Part shown: piece after piece, positions 1 through 7,908 of the stretch
Layout of the letters: the number at the start of each line of letters is the position of its first letter
Numbering within the stretch: position 1 is the first letter of the stretch
DNA from: CAYLZW01 sp964388085
GTDB taxonomy: Bacteria; Myxococcota; UBA727; CAYLZW01
DNA length: 28,579 nt
NCBI GenBank assembly: GCA_964388085.1
Contig: CAYLZW010000042.1
Location: 1-28,579 of the forward strand
Direction: 5' to 3'
The notes under the pieces: model-generated
The model's input: the letters and a program-made list of their open reading frames with translations, nothing else
Databases searched by the model: none
Told to the model about the DNA's origin: nothing
Made by a program: the position numbers and the translations under genes

Positions 1-2
1 GT

Positions 3-90
3 TGGCGAAGGGGGAGGGATTCGAACCCTCGGATGCTCGCGCATCGACGGATTTCAAGTCCGTTGCATTCAACCGCTCTGCCACCCCTCC
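3..90 (-). tRNA. tRNA-Ser(UGA)
   Basis: Read on the minus strand the molecule starts GGAGGGG at 90 and ends with an encoded CCA at 3-5. The acceptor stem GGAGGGG/CCCCTTC pairs over 7 bp with one G-U. The anticodon loop CTTGAAA lies in an ACGGA/TCCGT stem, placing anticodon UGA at 54-56. A long variable arm (GATGCGCGAGCATC region) and a GAGGG-TTCGAAT-CCCTC T-arm are visible. The long variable arm and anticodon fit serine tRNA reading UCA and related codons. Confidence 0.96.
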
Positions 91-387
91 ATCGCGTGGC
101 TGCCGTGCTCTTCGTGCCGGAGTGATGGCATGTCGAGCCGCGCGGCGCCACGGGTGGGCGTCTTCGAACCCCGGCGGCCTTGAACGGTCGCTGACGACGC
201 TGCGGATCCGGCTCCAGGGTCGGGGCGTGCCCCCAAAAAGCGGCGTGGCGTTCTGCCTCTCCGGCGCGAAGGCGCGGCCTCCTGCCTCGCTCTCTGCGCG
301 CACGGCGCGGGCGGCGGTGGGGAGCGGGCGCGGCTCGCGCTCGGTCGCCTTGCTGCGCCAATTAGCGGTCAATAGCGTGGCACAATC
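91..387. other. Intergenic region between tRNA-Ser and the MFS gene
   Basis: This 297-bp stretch holds no convincing gene. It must contain the upstream region of the tRNA (minus strand) and of the MFS gene (plus strand). I see no good -35/-10 pair for either. The only notable element is a small inverted repeat, GCAC-AATC-GTGC, at 380-391, which overlaps the presumed MFS start codon. Confidence 0.5.
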
Positions 388-1614
388 GTGCACTCCCGAC
401 GTCACACGCATCCCCCGCGCGTCCTCACCCTCATCATCACGCAGCTCGCGGACGGGTTCGGCGGGCGCTTTCACGCCGTGCTGCTGAGCCTCTATGCCAT
501 GCGCATCGGGGGGCTCACGGGCTTCGCGGGCTTCACCGCGCTCGGCACGCTCGGCATCGTCATCTCGACGCTGATGGCCGGCTGGCTCACGGCCAAGCTC
601 GGCGGCCGGCGCACCATGGTGCTGTCGGCGGCGCTGCTCGCCAGCTGCCGCGTGGCCGCCTACGTCGTCGTGGCGCTCGACGGGAGCCTCTTGACGCTCG
701 GCATCCTGCGCATGCTGGGCGCCAAGGCCGGCACGCTGATGGTGAACGCGGCCAAGGCGCAGGTGCCGGACGGGAAGAAGGCCGTCAGCGCGCTCGCCTG
801 GATGAACGTCGCCGGCGGCCTCGGGCAGGCGCTCGCCACCGCAGCCGCGGGGCTGCTCGCGCTCGGCCCGACGTGGCTCATCGTCCTGCTCGGCGCTCCC
901 ATGGCCGCGCTGCCGACGCTGCCGATGATCCGCCTCGCCCGCCACGCGACGTCGGTGGCCGTGCCGCTCAAGGAACAGTGGCGCGCGTTTCGCTTCGTCG
1001 CCCCGACGGCGCTCCTCGGCGCGTGGGTGCAATTGTGGGCAAGCGGCCTCGCGAACCTGAAGGACGGCCTGACGGTCGATCTCTACAGCGCGAGCTGGCT
1101 CGGTCCGGTCACGGTCGCGGGGCTCGCGGGCAGCTTCGTCGCGGCGGCGGCGTTGCCTCGGCTCGAGAAGTTGCGCCTGCCGCTCGCCACCGACTGGATC
1201 ACGTGGGCCGCGCTCGGCGTGGCGTGCATCGCGGGCTGGGCGGTGGCCGACCTAGGCATCGCCTGGCTGCTCGTCGGCCAGCTCTTCGCCGGCGTCGCGG
1301 CGCAGGCCCTCGGCGCCCTGTCGGAGGCGCGCGTCCTCGAGGGCGCCGGCCGGGACAACGCGATGCCCGCGCTCACCGCCTCGGCGGGCGTCGCCGGGCT
1401 CTTCGGCGCCGCCGGCGTAGTGATCGTGCCCCCGCTCCTGCGGGAGCTCGGCTATGCGGGCGCGAGCGGCATCTTGAGCGCGCCGCTCGCGCTCACGGCG
1501 CTGTACGGCCTCTATCGCTTGTTCACGTCGACGAGGCCCGTGGTGGCGGCCTTCGCTCCAGCCTCCGTCGTGCAAGCTCGACCCGGGGTGGGAGGCGACG
1601 CCGCCGCCGGATGA
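388..1614 (+). CDS. Major facilitator superfamily transporter-like membrane protein
   Basis: This is a 408-residue, almost wholly hydrophobic protein with about 12 predicted membrane segments, the usual MFS size. A charged loop after the second helix (GWLTAKLGGRRTM, about residues 65-77) resembles MFS motif A (GxLxDRxGRR). The first helix contains LADGFGGRFH, with an acidic residue in the membrane. The GTG start is chosen because the first helix begins soon after it, but it has no visible Shine-Dalgarno sequence, so the exact start is uncertain. The C-terminal tail after the last helix (about 25 residues) is encoded in DNA that also encodes the tail of the convergent glycosyltransferase. The substrate is unknown. 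Its position beside glycan genes allows a role in sugar or glycan-precursor transport, but that is inference. Confidence 0.8.
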   Translation: MHSRRHTHPPRVLTLIITQLADGFGGRFHAVLLSLYAMRIGGLTGFAGFTALGTLGIVISTLMAGWLTAKLGGRRTMVLSAALLASCRVAAYVVVALDGSLLTLGILRMLGAKAGTLMVNAAKAQVPDGKKAVSALAWMNVAGGLGQALATAAAGLLALGPTWLIVLLGAPMAALPTLPMIRLARHATSVAVPLKEQWRAFRFVAPTALLGAWVQLWASGLANLKDGLTVDLYSASWLGPVTVAGLAGSFVAAAALPRLEKLRLPLATDWITWAALGVACIAGWAVADLGIAWLLVGQLFAGVAAQALGALSEARVLEGAGRDNAMPALTASAGVAGLFGAAGVVIVPPLLRELGYAGASGILSAPLALTALYGLYRLFTSTRPVVAAFAPASVVQARPGVGGDAAAG

Positions 1615-2428
1615 CCCACGGCAGCCCGCCGAGCGCCTCGAGCGTGCCCTCCCAACCGGGCGCGTCGACCAGCGCCCCGCGCAGCGCCGCGCGCGTCCCG
1701 AGCGCCACCCCCGCGCCGCGCCGTCGCAGCCACGTCGTCCACAGCGCGTTGCGCACCGTGCGACGCCGGCGATCGCGCTCGTCCCGCGCCGACGACGGCA
1801 GGTGTAGGGCGACCACCTCCTCGACGTAGACCAGCAACCAGCCGCGCGCGGCCATATCGAGCGCCAATAGCTCCTCCTCGCCACCGACGACGAAGCGCTC
1901 CTCGAAGCCGCTCGCTTCGAGGAACGCCTCACGCCGCACCACCGCCGAGCAGGCGACGAAGCCGAGGATCGGCACCCCGGGTACGCCGGTCACGGGCTCG
2001 AGCGGGCTCGCGCGCAAGAGCGCGTTCACGGGATCGTCCTGGCGCTCTTTGCCGACGAGCAAGCGGCCCGCGATGAGACCGATCCCGGTGTGCACGTCGA
2101 GCAGCTGGGCCGCGCGGCTGAGCGCGCCCGGCTCCCAACCGGAGTCGTCGTCCGCGAAGGCGACGTAGGGCGCACGCGCATGTCGCACGCCGACATTTCG
2201 CCCTGCCGCGCCGATGTTTCGCTCGAGCGCGATCACGCGCACCGCCGGGAACGCGCCCCGGACCGCCGCCACGGTGTCGTCCACCGAGGCGTTGTCGACG
2301 ACGATCACCTCGACGTCATCGGATAGCGCGCACAGACGCGCTACGGCGCGCAGGAGGTCTTCGCATCGATCGCGCGTGATGACCACGACGCTCACCTTCG
2401 GCAGCGCCCGCGTGCTGGGGTCGTTCAT
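1523..2428 (-). CDS. Family 2 glycosyltransferase (GT-A fold)
   Basis: A 301-residue protein begins at an ATG preceded by GAGAGGGCGGAG, a good ribosome site. A longer reading frame upstream lacks family similarity and was discarded. GT2 hallmarks are in order: VSVVVITRDR near the N-terminus, VIVVDNASVDDT nucleotide-binding loop, NIGAAGRNVG, then FADDDSGW as the metal-binding DxD-type motif, and a GGEEELLALDMAARGW segment matching the catalytic-base (ED) region. The C-terminus is Arg-rich and possibly peripheral to the membrane. It probably transfers a sugar from a nucleotide donor to a glycan. It is divergent from the carbamoyltransferase operon and may be co-regulated with it. Its last 92 bp overlap the 3' end of the MFS gene. 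Confidence 0.88.
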   Translation of the reverse strand: MNDPSTRALPKVSVVVITRDRCEDLLRAVARLCALSDDVEVIVVDNASVDDTVAAVRGAFPAVRVIALERNIGAAGRNVGVRHARAPYVAFADDDSGWEPGALSRAAQLLDVHTGIGLIAGRLLVGKERQDDPVNALLRASPLEPVTGVPGVPILGFVACSAVVRREAFLEASGFEERFVVGGEEELLALDMAARGWLLVYVEEVVALHLPSSARDERDRRRRTVRNALWTTWLRRRGAGVALGTRAALRGALVDAPGWEGTLEALGGLPWVIRRRRRLPPRVELARRRLERRPPPRASST

Positions 2429-2506
2429 GGCTCCGCCCTCTCGTTGATGGACTGGCGATGAGCACGGCGCGTGCCTCTGTCCGTGGCGCGCTTTGCGGCC
2501 GTGGCG

Positions 2507-2519
2507 CTGCGCTGCGCAG
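2507..2519. promoter_or_regulatory. Perfect palindrome CTGCGC-T-GCGCAG, candidate operator
   Basis: A perfect inverted repeat with 6-bp arms and a 1-bp centre lies in the divergent intergenic region, about 64 bp upstream of the -24 element of the sigma-54-type promoter. An activator or repressor site at this distance would be plausible. In DNA this GC-rich a 13-bp palindrome can also occur by chance. Confidence 0.3.
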
Positions 2520-2562
2520 ACGAGGAACGGCACGCCGCGCGCTCCGCGTCGAACCCGCTGTG

Positions 2563-2580
2563 GCAGCGACGCGCAGCGAC
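2563..2580 (+). repeat. Two direct copies of GCAGCGAC at 10-bp spacing
   Basis: GCAGCGAC occurs at 2563-2570 and 2573-2580, offset by exactly one helical turn and ending just before the -24 box. This is seen directly. A regulator contacting both copies on one DNA face is possible but unproven. Confidence 0.35.
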
Positions 2581-2581
2581 G

Positions 2582-2596
2582 TGGCGTGACACTTGC
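2582..2596 (+). promoter_or_regulatory. Sigma-54 (-24/-12) promoter for the glycan operon
   Basis: The sequence TGGCGT-GACAC-TTGC matches the RpoN consensus TGGCRY-N5-TTGC at every defined position. The invariant GG is at 2583-2584 and the GC at 2595-2596, with the required 10 nt between them. It points toward the carbamoyltransferase gene and predicts a transcript start near 2608 with a leader of roughly 65 nt. If correct, the operon needs an enhancer-binding activator and responds to a specific signal. Confidence 0.6.
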
Positions 2597-2672
2597 GGGT
2601 GGACTTCTCCCAAACACCGTCAGCGCGGCAGATGAGCTCGCGTAGCGGTTGCACGGCGAGCAGGAGACCTCC

Positions 2673-4319
2673 ATGCGCGTGCTCGGCATCAACGCTGTCT
2701 TCCATGATCCCGCCGCCGCGCTCGTCGTCGATGGACACATCGTCGCCGCCGCGGAGGAGGAGCGCTTCACGCGGCGCAAGCACGGCAAGCGCCCGGTGCC
2801 CTTCGCGACCTGGGAGGTCCCGGAGCAGGCCGCGCGCTGGTGTCTCGTCGAGGCCGGTCTGTCGCCCCAAGACCTCGACGCCGTCGCGTACTCGTACGCA
2901 CCGCGGCTCGCCTATCGCGCGAACGGCGATCTGACGAGTCGCGGGTGGGAGGGGCTGCGCACGCTGTACGCCGAGCGAGCGCCGCGCTTCCTGCAGACGG
3001 CGCTGCCGGGGCTCGACCCGACCAAGGTGCGCTTCGTCCCGCACCACATCGCGCACGCCGCCTCTGCCTACCTCGCGGGACCGGAGCGCACCTGCAGCGT
3101 GCTGGTCGTCGACGGCCGCGGGGAGACCTGCAGCCACCTCTCGGGCCGCGCCCAGGACGGCGTGCTCGATGTCCACGCGCGCAGCGAGCTGCCGAGCTCC
3201 CTCGGCCTGCTGTACGAGGAGCTCACCGAGCACCTCGGCTTCTTGCGCTCCTCCGATGAGTACAAGGTGATGGCCCTCGCCTCCTACGGCCGGCCTCGCC
3301 ACCTGGACGCCCTCCGCGAGCGGGTGCGCGTGCTCGAGAGCGGCACCGTCGTGACCGAACCCGTCGATTTTGGAAGTTTCGCAACGAAGCTCCCCGAGGG
3401 TGGCGCCGTCAGCGAGGCGCACGCGGATCTCGCGTCCTCGGTGCAAGCGCGGCTCGAGGAGGTGCTGCTCGAGCTCGCCCGCTGGCTACACGCGCGCACC
3501 GGCGACCGCACCCTCGTCATGGCGGGGGGCGTCGCGCTGAACTGCGTGGCCAACGCGCGCCTCGCGGCCGAGGGCCCCTTCGAGCAGGTCTGGGTGCAGC
3601 CGGCGGCCGGCGACTCCGGCACGGCGCTCGGCGCCGCCCTCTTCGTCGCCAACGCGCTCGGCGACCGGCCGCGGCCGATGCGCACGGCGGCGCTCGGCCG
3701 GGACGTCGACGAGGCGCGGATCGAGCGCTGGCTGACCACGGCGCAGGTCCCCTACGAGCGCCCGCACGACATCGCGGACGCCACCGCCGCGCTGCTCGCG
3801 AACGACGCCGTGGTCGCCTGGGTGCAGGGACGCTCCGAATTCGGTCCGCGCGCGCTCGGACACCGGAGCCTGCTCGCGGACCCGCGGCCGGCGGCGAACG
3901 TCGAGCGGCTCAACGACATCAAGGGCCGCGAGCAATTTCGTCCCATCGCGCCCATGGTCCTCGCCAACGAGGCGGACGCGATCTTCGAGGGCCAGCTGCC
4001 GAGCCCGTTCATGCTCTTCACGCACAAGGTGCGAGCCTCTTGGCGCGAGCGCATCCCCGCCGTCATCCACGTCGACGGCACCGCGCGCATCCAGACCATC
4101 GACGAGCGCGCCGAGCCGCTCATGCACCGAACGCTCACCGGCTTCGCGCGACGCACGGGCGTACCGGTGCTCATCAACACCAGCCTCAACACCGCCGGGC
4201 GCCCCATGGTCGACGACGTGCGCGACGCGCTCGAGTGCTTCGCCTCCGCGCCCATCGACGCGCTCGCCATCGGCCCGTTTCTCATTCGTCGCAACGGGCT
4301 GTTCGCAACCAGGGGATGA
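2673..4319 (+). CDS. O-carbamoyltransferase, NodU/CmcH/TobZ family
   Basis: This 548-residue protein begins at the ATG preceded by AGGAGACCTCC. A TTG 24 nt upstream was rejected. It matches NodU/CmcH enzymes, which use carbamoyl phosphate and ATP to carbamoylate a hydroxyl group, usually on a sugar. The N-terminal ASKHA-like domain starts MRVLGINAVFHDPAAALV. A metal-site segment HHIAHAAS lies at 124-131 and VVDGRGET at 145-152. MAGGVALNCVAN is at about 283-294. The C-terminal domain contains GRSEFGPRALGHRSLLADPR (386-405), KGREQFRPIAPMVL and GVPVLINTSLN (496-506). The length is typical of the family. It opens the nine-gene operon, and the next gene starts 3 nt after its stop. The likely acceptor is the heptose-containing glycan or nucleotide sugar made by the neighbours. 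Confidence 0.92.
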   Translation: MRVLGINAVFHDPAAALVVDGHIVAAAEEERFTRRKHGKRPVPFATWEVPEQAARWCLVEAGLSPQDLDAVAYSYAPRLAYRANGDLTSRGWEGLRTLYAERAPRFLQTALPGLDPTKVRFVPHHIAHAASAYLAGPERTCSVLVVDGRGETCSHLSGRAQDGVLDVHARSELPSSLGLLYEELTEHLGFLRSSDEYKVMALASYGRPRHLDALRERVRVLESGTVVTEPVDFGSFATKLPEGGAVSEAHADLASSVQARLEEVLLELARWLHARTGDRTLVMAGGVALNCVANARLAAEGPFEQVWVQPAAGDSGTALGAALFVANALGDRPRPMRTAALGRDVDEARIERWLTTAQVPYERPHDIADATAALLANDAVVAWVQGRSEFGPRALGHRSLLADPRPAANVERLNDIKGREQFRPIAPMVLANEADAIFEGQLPSPFMLFTHKVRASWRERIPAVIHVDGTARIQTIDERAEPLMHRTLTGFARRTGVPVLINTSLNTAGRPMVDDVRDALECFASAPIDALAIGPFLIRRNGLFATRG

Positions 4320-4322
4320 GCC

Positions 4323-5918
4323 ATGGCAGGCCTCGGACTGGAGGGCGAGACCACGGTCGCGTCCCTCGTCGAAGCACGCGTCCGCTACGACGTCGTCATC
4401 CCGACGCTCGGTCGCACGACGCTGCGCACGCTGCTGCTCGACCTCGCGCGGGCCTGCGCGTGCAGCGAGGGGCCGCTGCCCGAACGCATCATCCTCGTCG
4501 ACGATCGCGTAGACAAACGAGGCCCGCTGCTGAGCATGGCGCCCCCGGTGGAGATCGCGCCGCTGCTTCGCGTCCTGCCCGGGCGCGCGCGCGGACCGGC
4601 CGCGGCCAGGAACCTCGGCTGGCGCGCGGGCAGCGCTCCCTGGACCGTCTTCCTCGACGACGACGTCCGCCCCCCCGCGGACTGGCTCGTGCGCGTCGTG
4701 CACGACCTGATGGACCTCGAGCCGGACGTCGCCGCCTCGCAAGGGCGCATCCACGTGCCGCTGCCACGCCATCGCGCGCCCACCGACTGGGAGCGGAACG
4801 TCGCCGGGCTGGAGCGCGCGCAGTGGGCCACCGCCGACATGGCGGTGCGGCGGCGGGTGCTCGTGAAGGTCGCTGGCTTCGACGAGCGCTTCCCGCGCGC
4901 CTACCGCGAGGACGCGGACCTCGGCTTGCGCATCACCGCCGCGGGCTATCGGATCGTGTCCGGCGCGCGCGTCATCCACCACCCGGTGCGCGCGGCGAAC
5001 GCGTGGGTGAGCGTCCGCCTACAGCGCGGCAACGCCGACGACGCGTTGATGCGCGCGCTGCACGGCCCCGACTGGCGAGAGCGCGCCGGCTCTCCCCCGG
5101 GCGCTCGCGCCGGGCACATGCTCACCAGCGCCGCCGCCGCCGCCGCCCTGATCGCGCTGGCCGCCGGCGCCCCCCTCCTCGCGCTGGTCGCCGCCGCGCT
5201 CTGCACGCTTTCGATTGCACGGTTCACATGGCGTCGAATCGAGCCCGGCCCGCGCACGATCGACGAGATCGTCGCCATGATCTTGACCAGCAGCGTGCTG
5301 CCCTTCGCCGCCACCTGGCACTACCTCCGAGGGGTCCTGCGCTCCTTGCGCCTCACGCGCGCGCGGCCGAGCGTGAGCGTCCCCCCTTCTCGTCGCGGCA
5401 TCCGCGCCGTGCTCGTCGACCGGGACGGCACGCTCATCGAGGACGTGCCGTACAACGGCGACCCGGCGCGGGTGCGCCCGCTGCCGGCAGCGCGCCAGGC
5501 CCTCGACCGCCTGCGCGCCGCGGGGCTCCCCATCGTCGTCGTCACGAACCAGAGCGGCGTCGGCCGAGGGCGCATCACGCACGAGCAGATGCACGCGGTG
5601 AACGAGCGCGTCGAGGCGCTGCTCGGGCCCTTCGACGGGTGGTTCGTCTGTCCGCACGGTCCCGAGGAGGCGTGCGCCTGCCGCAAGCCGCGGGCGGGGC
5701 TCGTCGAGGCCGCCGCCCGCGCGCTGCACGTCGAGCCGGACGCCTGCGTCGTCATCGGAGACATCGAAGCGGACATGCTCGCCGCGCGTGCGTGTGGTGC
5801 GTGGAGTGTGCTGGTGCCCACGCAGGCAACGCGCGCGGAGGAGGTGTGGGATGCCGATGAGATCGCTGCGGACCTCGGCGCGGCGGCGGATCGGGTTGTG
5901 CTTAGGAGTTCGCCGTGA
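4323..5918 (+). CDS. Fusion: GT2 glycosyltransferase - membrane segment - GmhB-type HAD phosphatase
   Basis: This 531-residue protein joins two enzymes. Residues about 22-255 are a GT2 domain: DVVIPTLGR at the start, PGRARGPAAARN, the metal motif LDDDV at 111-115 and REDADLGLR at 195-203. Residues 265-298 and about 315-335 look like membrane helices. Residues 360-520 are a HAD-IIIA phosphatase like D-glycero-D-manno-heptose 1,7-bisphosphate 7-phosphatase. It has the nucleophile motif DRDGT (366-370), TNQSG (409-413), a GmhB-type zinc loop with C443, H445, C451 and C453, K455, and GDIEAD (479-484) for motif IV. No other GmhB is in the operon, so this domain supplies the third step of ADP-heptose synthesis. 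The fusion would tether that step to a membrane-associated sugar transferase. The stop overlaps the next start (GTGA). Confidence 0.9.
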   Translation: MAGLGLEGETTVASLVEARVRYDVVIPTLGRTTLRTLLLDLARACACSEGPLPERIILVDDRVDKRGPLLSMAPPVEIAPLLRVLPGRARGPAAARNLGWRAGSAPWTVFLDDDVRPPADWLVRVVHDLMDLEPDVAASQGRIHVPLPRHRAPTDWERNVAGLERAQWATADMAVRRRVLVKVAGFDERFPRAYREDADLGLRITAAGYRIVSGARVIHHPVRAANAWVSVRLQRGNADDALMRALHGPDWRERAGSPPGARAGHMLTSAAAAAALIALAAGAPLLALVAAALCTLSIARFTWRRIEPGPRTIDEIVAMILTSSVLPFAATWHYLRGVLRSLRLTRARPSVSVPPSRRGIRAVLVDRDGTLIEDVPYNGDPARVRPLPAARQALDRLRAAGLPIVVVTNQSGVGRGRITHEQMHAVNERVEALLGPFDGWFVCPHGPEEACACRKPRAGLVEAAARALHVEPDACVVIGDIEADMLAARACGAWSVLVPTQATRAEEVWDADEIAADLGAAADRVVLRSSP

Positions 5919-6973
5919 CGCGAGCACACGCTCTCCTCTGCCGCCTCGACAACGCCGGTGACGTCCTGCTCACCTCGCCAGCCGTGCGCGCCGTGGCTGC
6001 GCGCGCGCGCCGCGTGACCTTCTTGGCGGGGCCACGCGGCGCGGCGGCCGCCGAGCTGCTCGAGGGCGTCGATCACGTGCTCGTGCACCGCGCGCCGTGG
6101 ATCGAGCCGCTCCCCGGTCCGCTCTCGGCCGACGACGAGCTCGGCCTGGTCGACACCATCGCCGGCCTCGACCTGGACGAGGCGGTCATCTTCACTTCAT
6201 TTCACCAGAGCGCCCTGCCCCTGGCGCTCCTGCTTCGCCTCGCGGGCGTTCGCACCATCGCGGCGATCAGCGACGACTATCCCGGCTCGCTGCTCGACGT
6301 TCGCCACCGCGTCGGCGAGATGCACGAGGTGGAGCGCAACCTGTCGCTGGTCGCGACGCTCGGCTACCGCCTGCGGCCGGACGACGACGGGCGCCTGTCC
6401 GTGCGCGGCCCGCTCGTCGACGTCACCCCGCTCACGGGCCCGGCCGGTTATCTGGTGGTCCATCCGGGCGCCTCCGTGAGCGCGCGCGCCCTGGCGCCCG
6501 AACGCTGCCGCGCCGTCGTCGACGAGCTCGCGCGCGAAGGCTTTCGTGTCGTCGTCACCGGAGCGCCGGCCGAGCGAGCGCTCACCGCGCTCGTGAGCGG
6601 CCCCGCACAGCCTCGCGTCAAGGATCTCGGCGGCCAGACCGATCTGGCCGCCCTCGCAGCCGTGCTCGCCGGCGCGCGCGCGGTGGTGACGGGCAACACC
6701 GGCCCGGCCCACCTCGCCGCCGCCGTGGGTACGCCCGTCGTCGAGCTATACGCCCCCACGGTCCCGGCGGCGCGCTGGCGTCCCTGGGGCGTGCGTCACG
6801 CGCTCCTCGGCCAGCTCGACATCGCCTGCGCCGGCTGCCGCGCCCGTCGCTGCCCGCTGCCCACGCACGCGTGCCTCGACGCCATCACGCCGAGCGACGT
6901 GGTCTCTGCCCTGCGCCGCGTGCTGGCCGATCCCGACCAGAGCTTCCCCGCCACCGTCAGGGGCATCGCGTGA
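5915..6973 (+). CDS. Family 9 glycosyltransferase (heptosyltransferase-like)
   Basis: A 352-residue protein starts with GTG overlapping the preceding stop by 4 nt. The N-terminal domain opens with LLCRLDNAGDVLLTSPAVRAV, the GT9 pattern in which a conserved Gly-Asp follows the first strand. The C-terminal donor domain has VVHPGASVSAR (181-191), KDLGGQTDL and the signature TGNTGPAHLAAAVGTPVVEL (259-278). A Cys cluster (CAGCRARRC, then THAC at 317-320) follows, as in some WaaF-like proteins. GT9 enzymes transfer heptose from ADP-heptose to LPS cores or other acceptors. Placed beside GmhA, HldE and a GmhB domain, it is very probably a user of the heptose made here. The exact acceptor is unknown. 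Confidence 0.9.
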   Translation: MTRAHALLCRLDNAGDVLLTSPAVRAVAARARRVTFLAGPRGAAAAELLEGVDHVLVHRAPWIEPLPGPLSADDELGLVDTIAGLDLDEAVIFTSFHQSALPLALLLRLAGVRTIAAISDDYPGSLLDVRHRVGEMHEVERNLSLVATLGYRLRPDDDGRLSVRGPLVDVTPLTGPAGYLVVHPGASVSARALAPERCRAVVDELAREGFRVVVTGAPAERALTALVSGPAQPRVKDLGGQTDLAALAAVLAGARAVVTGNTGPAHLAAAVGTPVVELYAPTVPAARWRPWGVRHALLGQLDIACAGCRARRCPLPTHACLDAITPSDVVSALRRVLADPDQSFPATVRGIA

Positions 6974-7908
6974 ACATCTTTCTCTGGCACGTGCACGGCT
7001 CCTGGACCACGTCCTTCGTGCAGGGCGAGCACCGCTACCTCTTGCCCGTGCTGCCCGACCGCGGCCCCGACGGGCGCGGGCGCGCGCGGACCTGGCAGTG
7101 GCCGCGCGGCGCCGTCGAGGTGACCCCCGCGGAGGCCGCCCGCGCCCCCGTCGACGTCGTGGTCCTGCAGCGGCCGGAGGAGCTCGACGGCCTGTGCGCG
7201 GAGTGGCTCGGCGGCCGCCGGCCCGGCAAGGACGTCCCCGCGATCTACGTCGAGCACAACACACCGCAGGGGCTCATCAACGAGATGCGTCATCCAGCGG
7301 CCGACCGCGACGACCTCCGCGTCGTGCACGTGACGCACTTCAACGATCTGTTCTGGGACTGCGGCAGCACCGAGACCTGCGTCATCGAGCACGGCGTGGT
7401 CGATCCGGGCTACCGCTACACGGGCGTGCTGCCGCGCGCCGCTGTCGTCATCAATGAGCCCGTCCGCCGCGCGCGCGTCACCGGCACCGATCTGCTCCGG
7501 CGCCTCGAGGGCGCCGCCCCGGTGGATCTGTTCGGCATGAAGGTGCGCGGCCTCGGCGGCTACGAGGACCTGCCCCAGGGGCGCCTGCACGATGAGCTCG
7601 GCTGCCGCCGCGTGTACGCGCACACCTGTCGCTGGACCTCACTCGGTTTGTCACTTCTGGAATCGATGCACATCGGCATGCCCGTGGTGGCGCTCGGCAC
7701 CACCGAGCACGCGCGCGCGGTGCCTGCCGAGGCGGGCTTCGTCTCTACCTGCGTCGACGAGCTCGTGGAGGGCGTGCGGGAGCTCGTCGCGGCGCCGGAG
7801 CGGGCGCGGCGCATGGGGGAAGCCGCGCGCGAGGCCGCGCTCGCTCGCTACTCGCTGCGACGATTTCTGGACGACTGGGAGGTCGTCCTCCGGGAGGTCA
7901 TGCCATGA
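6970..7908 (+). CDS. GT-B-like glycosyltransferase, family not assigned
   Basis: The 312-residue protein starts with a GTG overlapping the upstream stop (GTGA). A much longer frame upstream is only a shadow of the GT9 gene. The N-terminus MNIFLWHVHGSWTTSF and the segment YVEHNTPQGLINEMRHP (93-109) suggest sugar-transferase-like loops. The C-terminal third has GLSLLESMHIGMPVVALGTTE (226-246), the position of the phosphate and donor-binding motif in GT4-type enzymes, then a terminal helix pair as in GT-B proteins. I do not recognise a named family. It overlaps the next gene by ATGA, so it is likely made in step with its neighbours and may add a non-heptose sugar to the glycan. Confidence 0.75.
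   Translation: MNIFLWHVHGSWTTSFVQGEHRYLLPVLPDRGPDGRGRARTWQWPRGAVEVTPAEAARAPVDVVVLQRPEELDGLCAEWLGGRRPGKDVPAIYVEHNTPQGLINEMRHPAADRDDLRVVHVTHFNDLFWDCGSTETCVIEHGVVDPGYRYTGVLPRAAVVINEPVRRARVTGTDLLRRLEGAAPVDLFGMKVRGLGGYEDLPQGRLHDELGCRRVYAHTCRWTSLGLSLLESMHIGMPVVALGTTEHARAVPAEAGFVSTCVDELVEGVRELVAAPERARRMGEAAREAALARYSLRRFLDDWEVVLREVMP

Noticed and set aside
378..391. Sigma-54-like TGGCAC-AATCG-TGC at the MFS start
   Set aside because: The GG to GC spacing is 9 nt rather than the required 10, and it overlaps the start codon.
6097..6969. N-terminal extension of the unassigned glycosyltransferase
   Set aside because: This part overlaps the GT9 gene in another phase and is Arg-rich noise. The GTG at 6970 gives the operon's usual 4-nt overlap.
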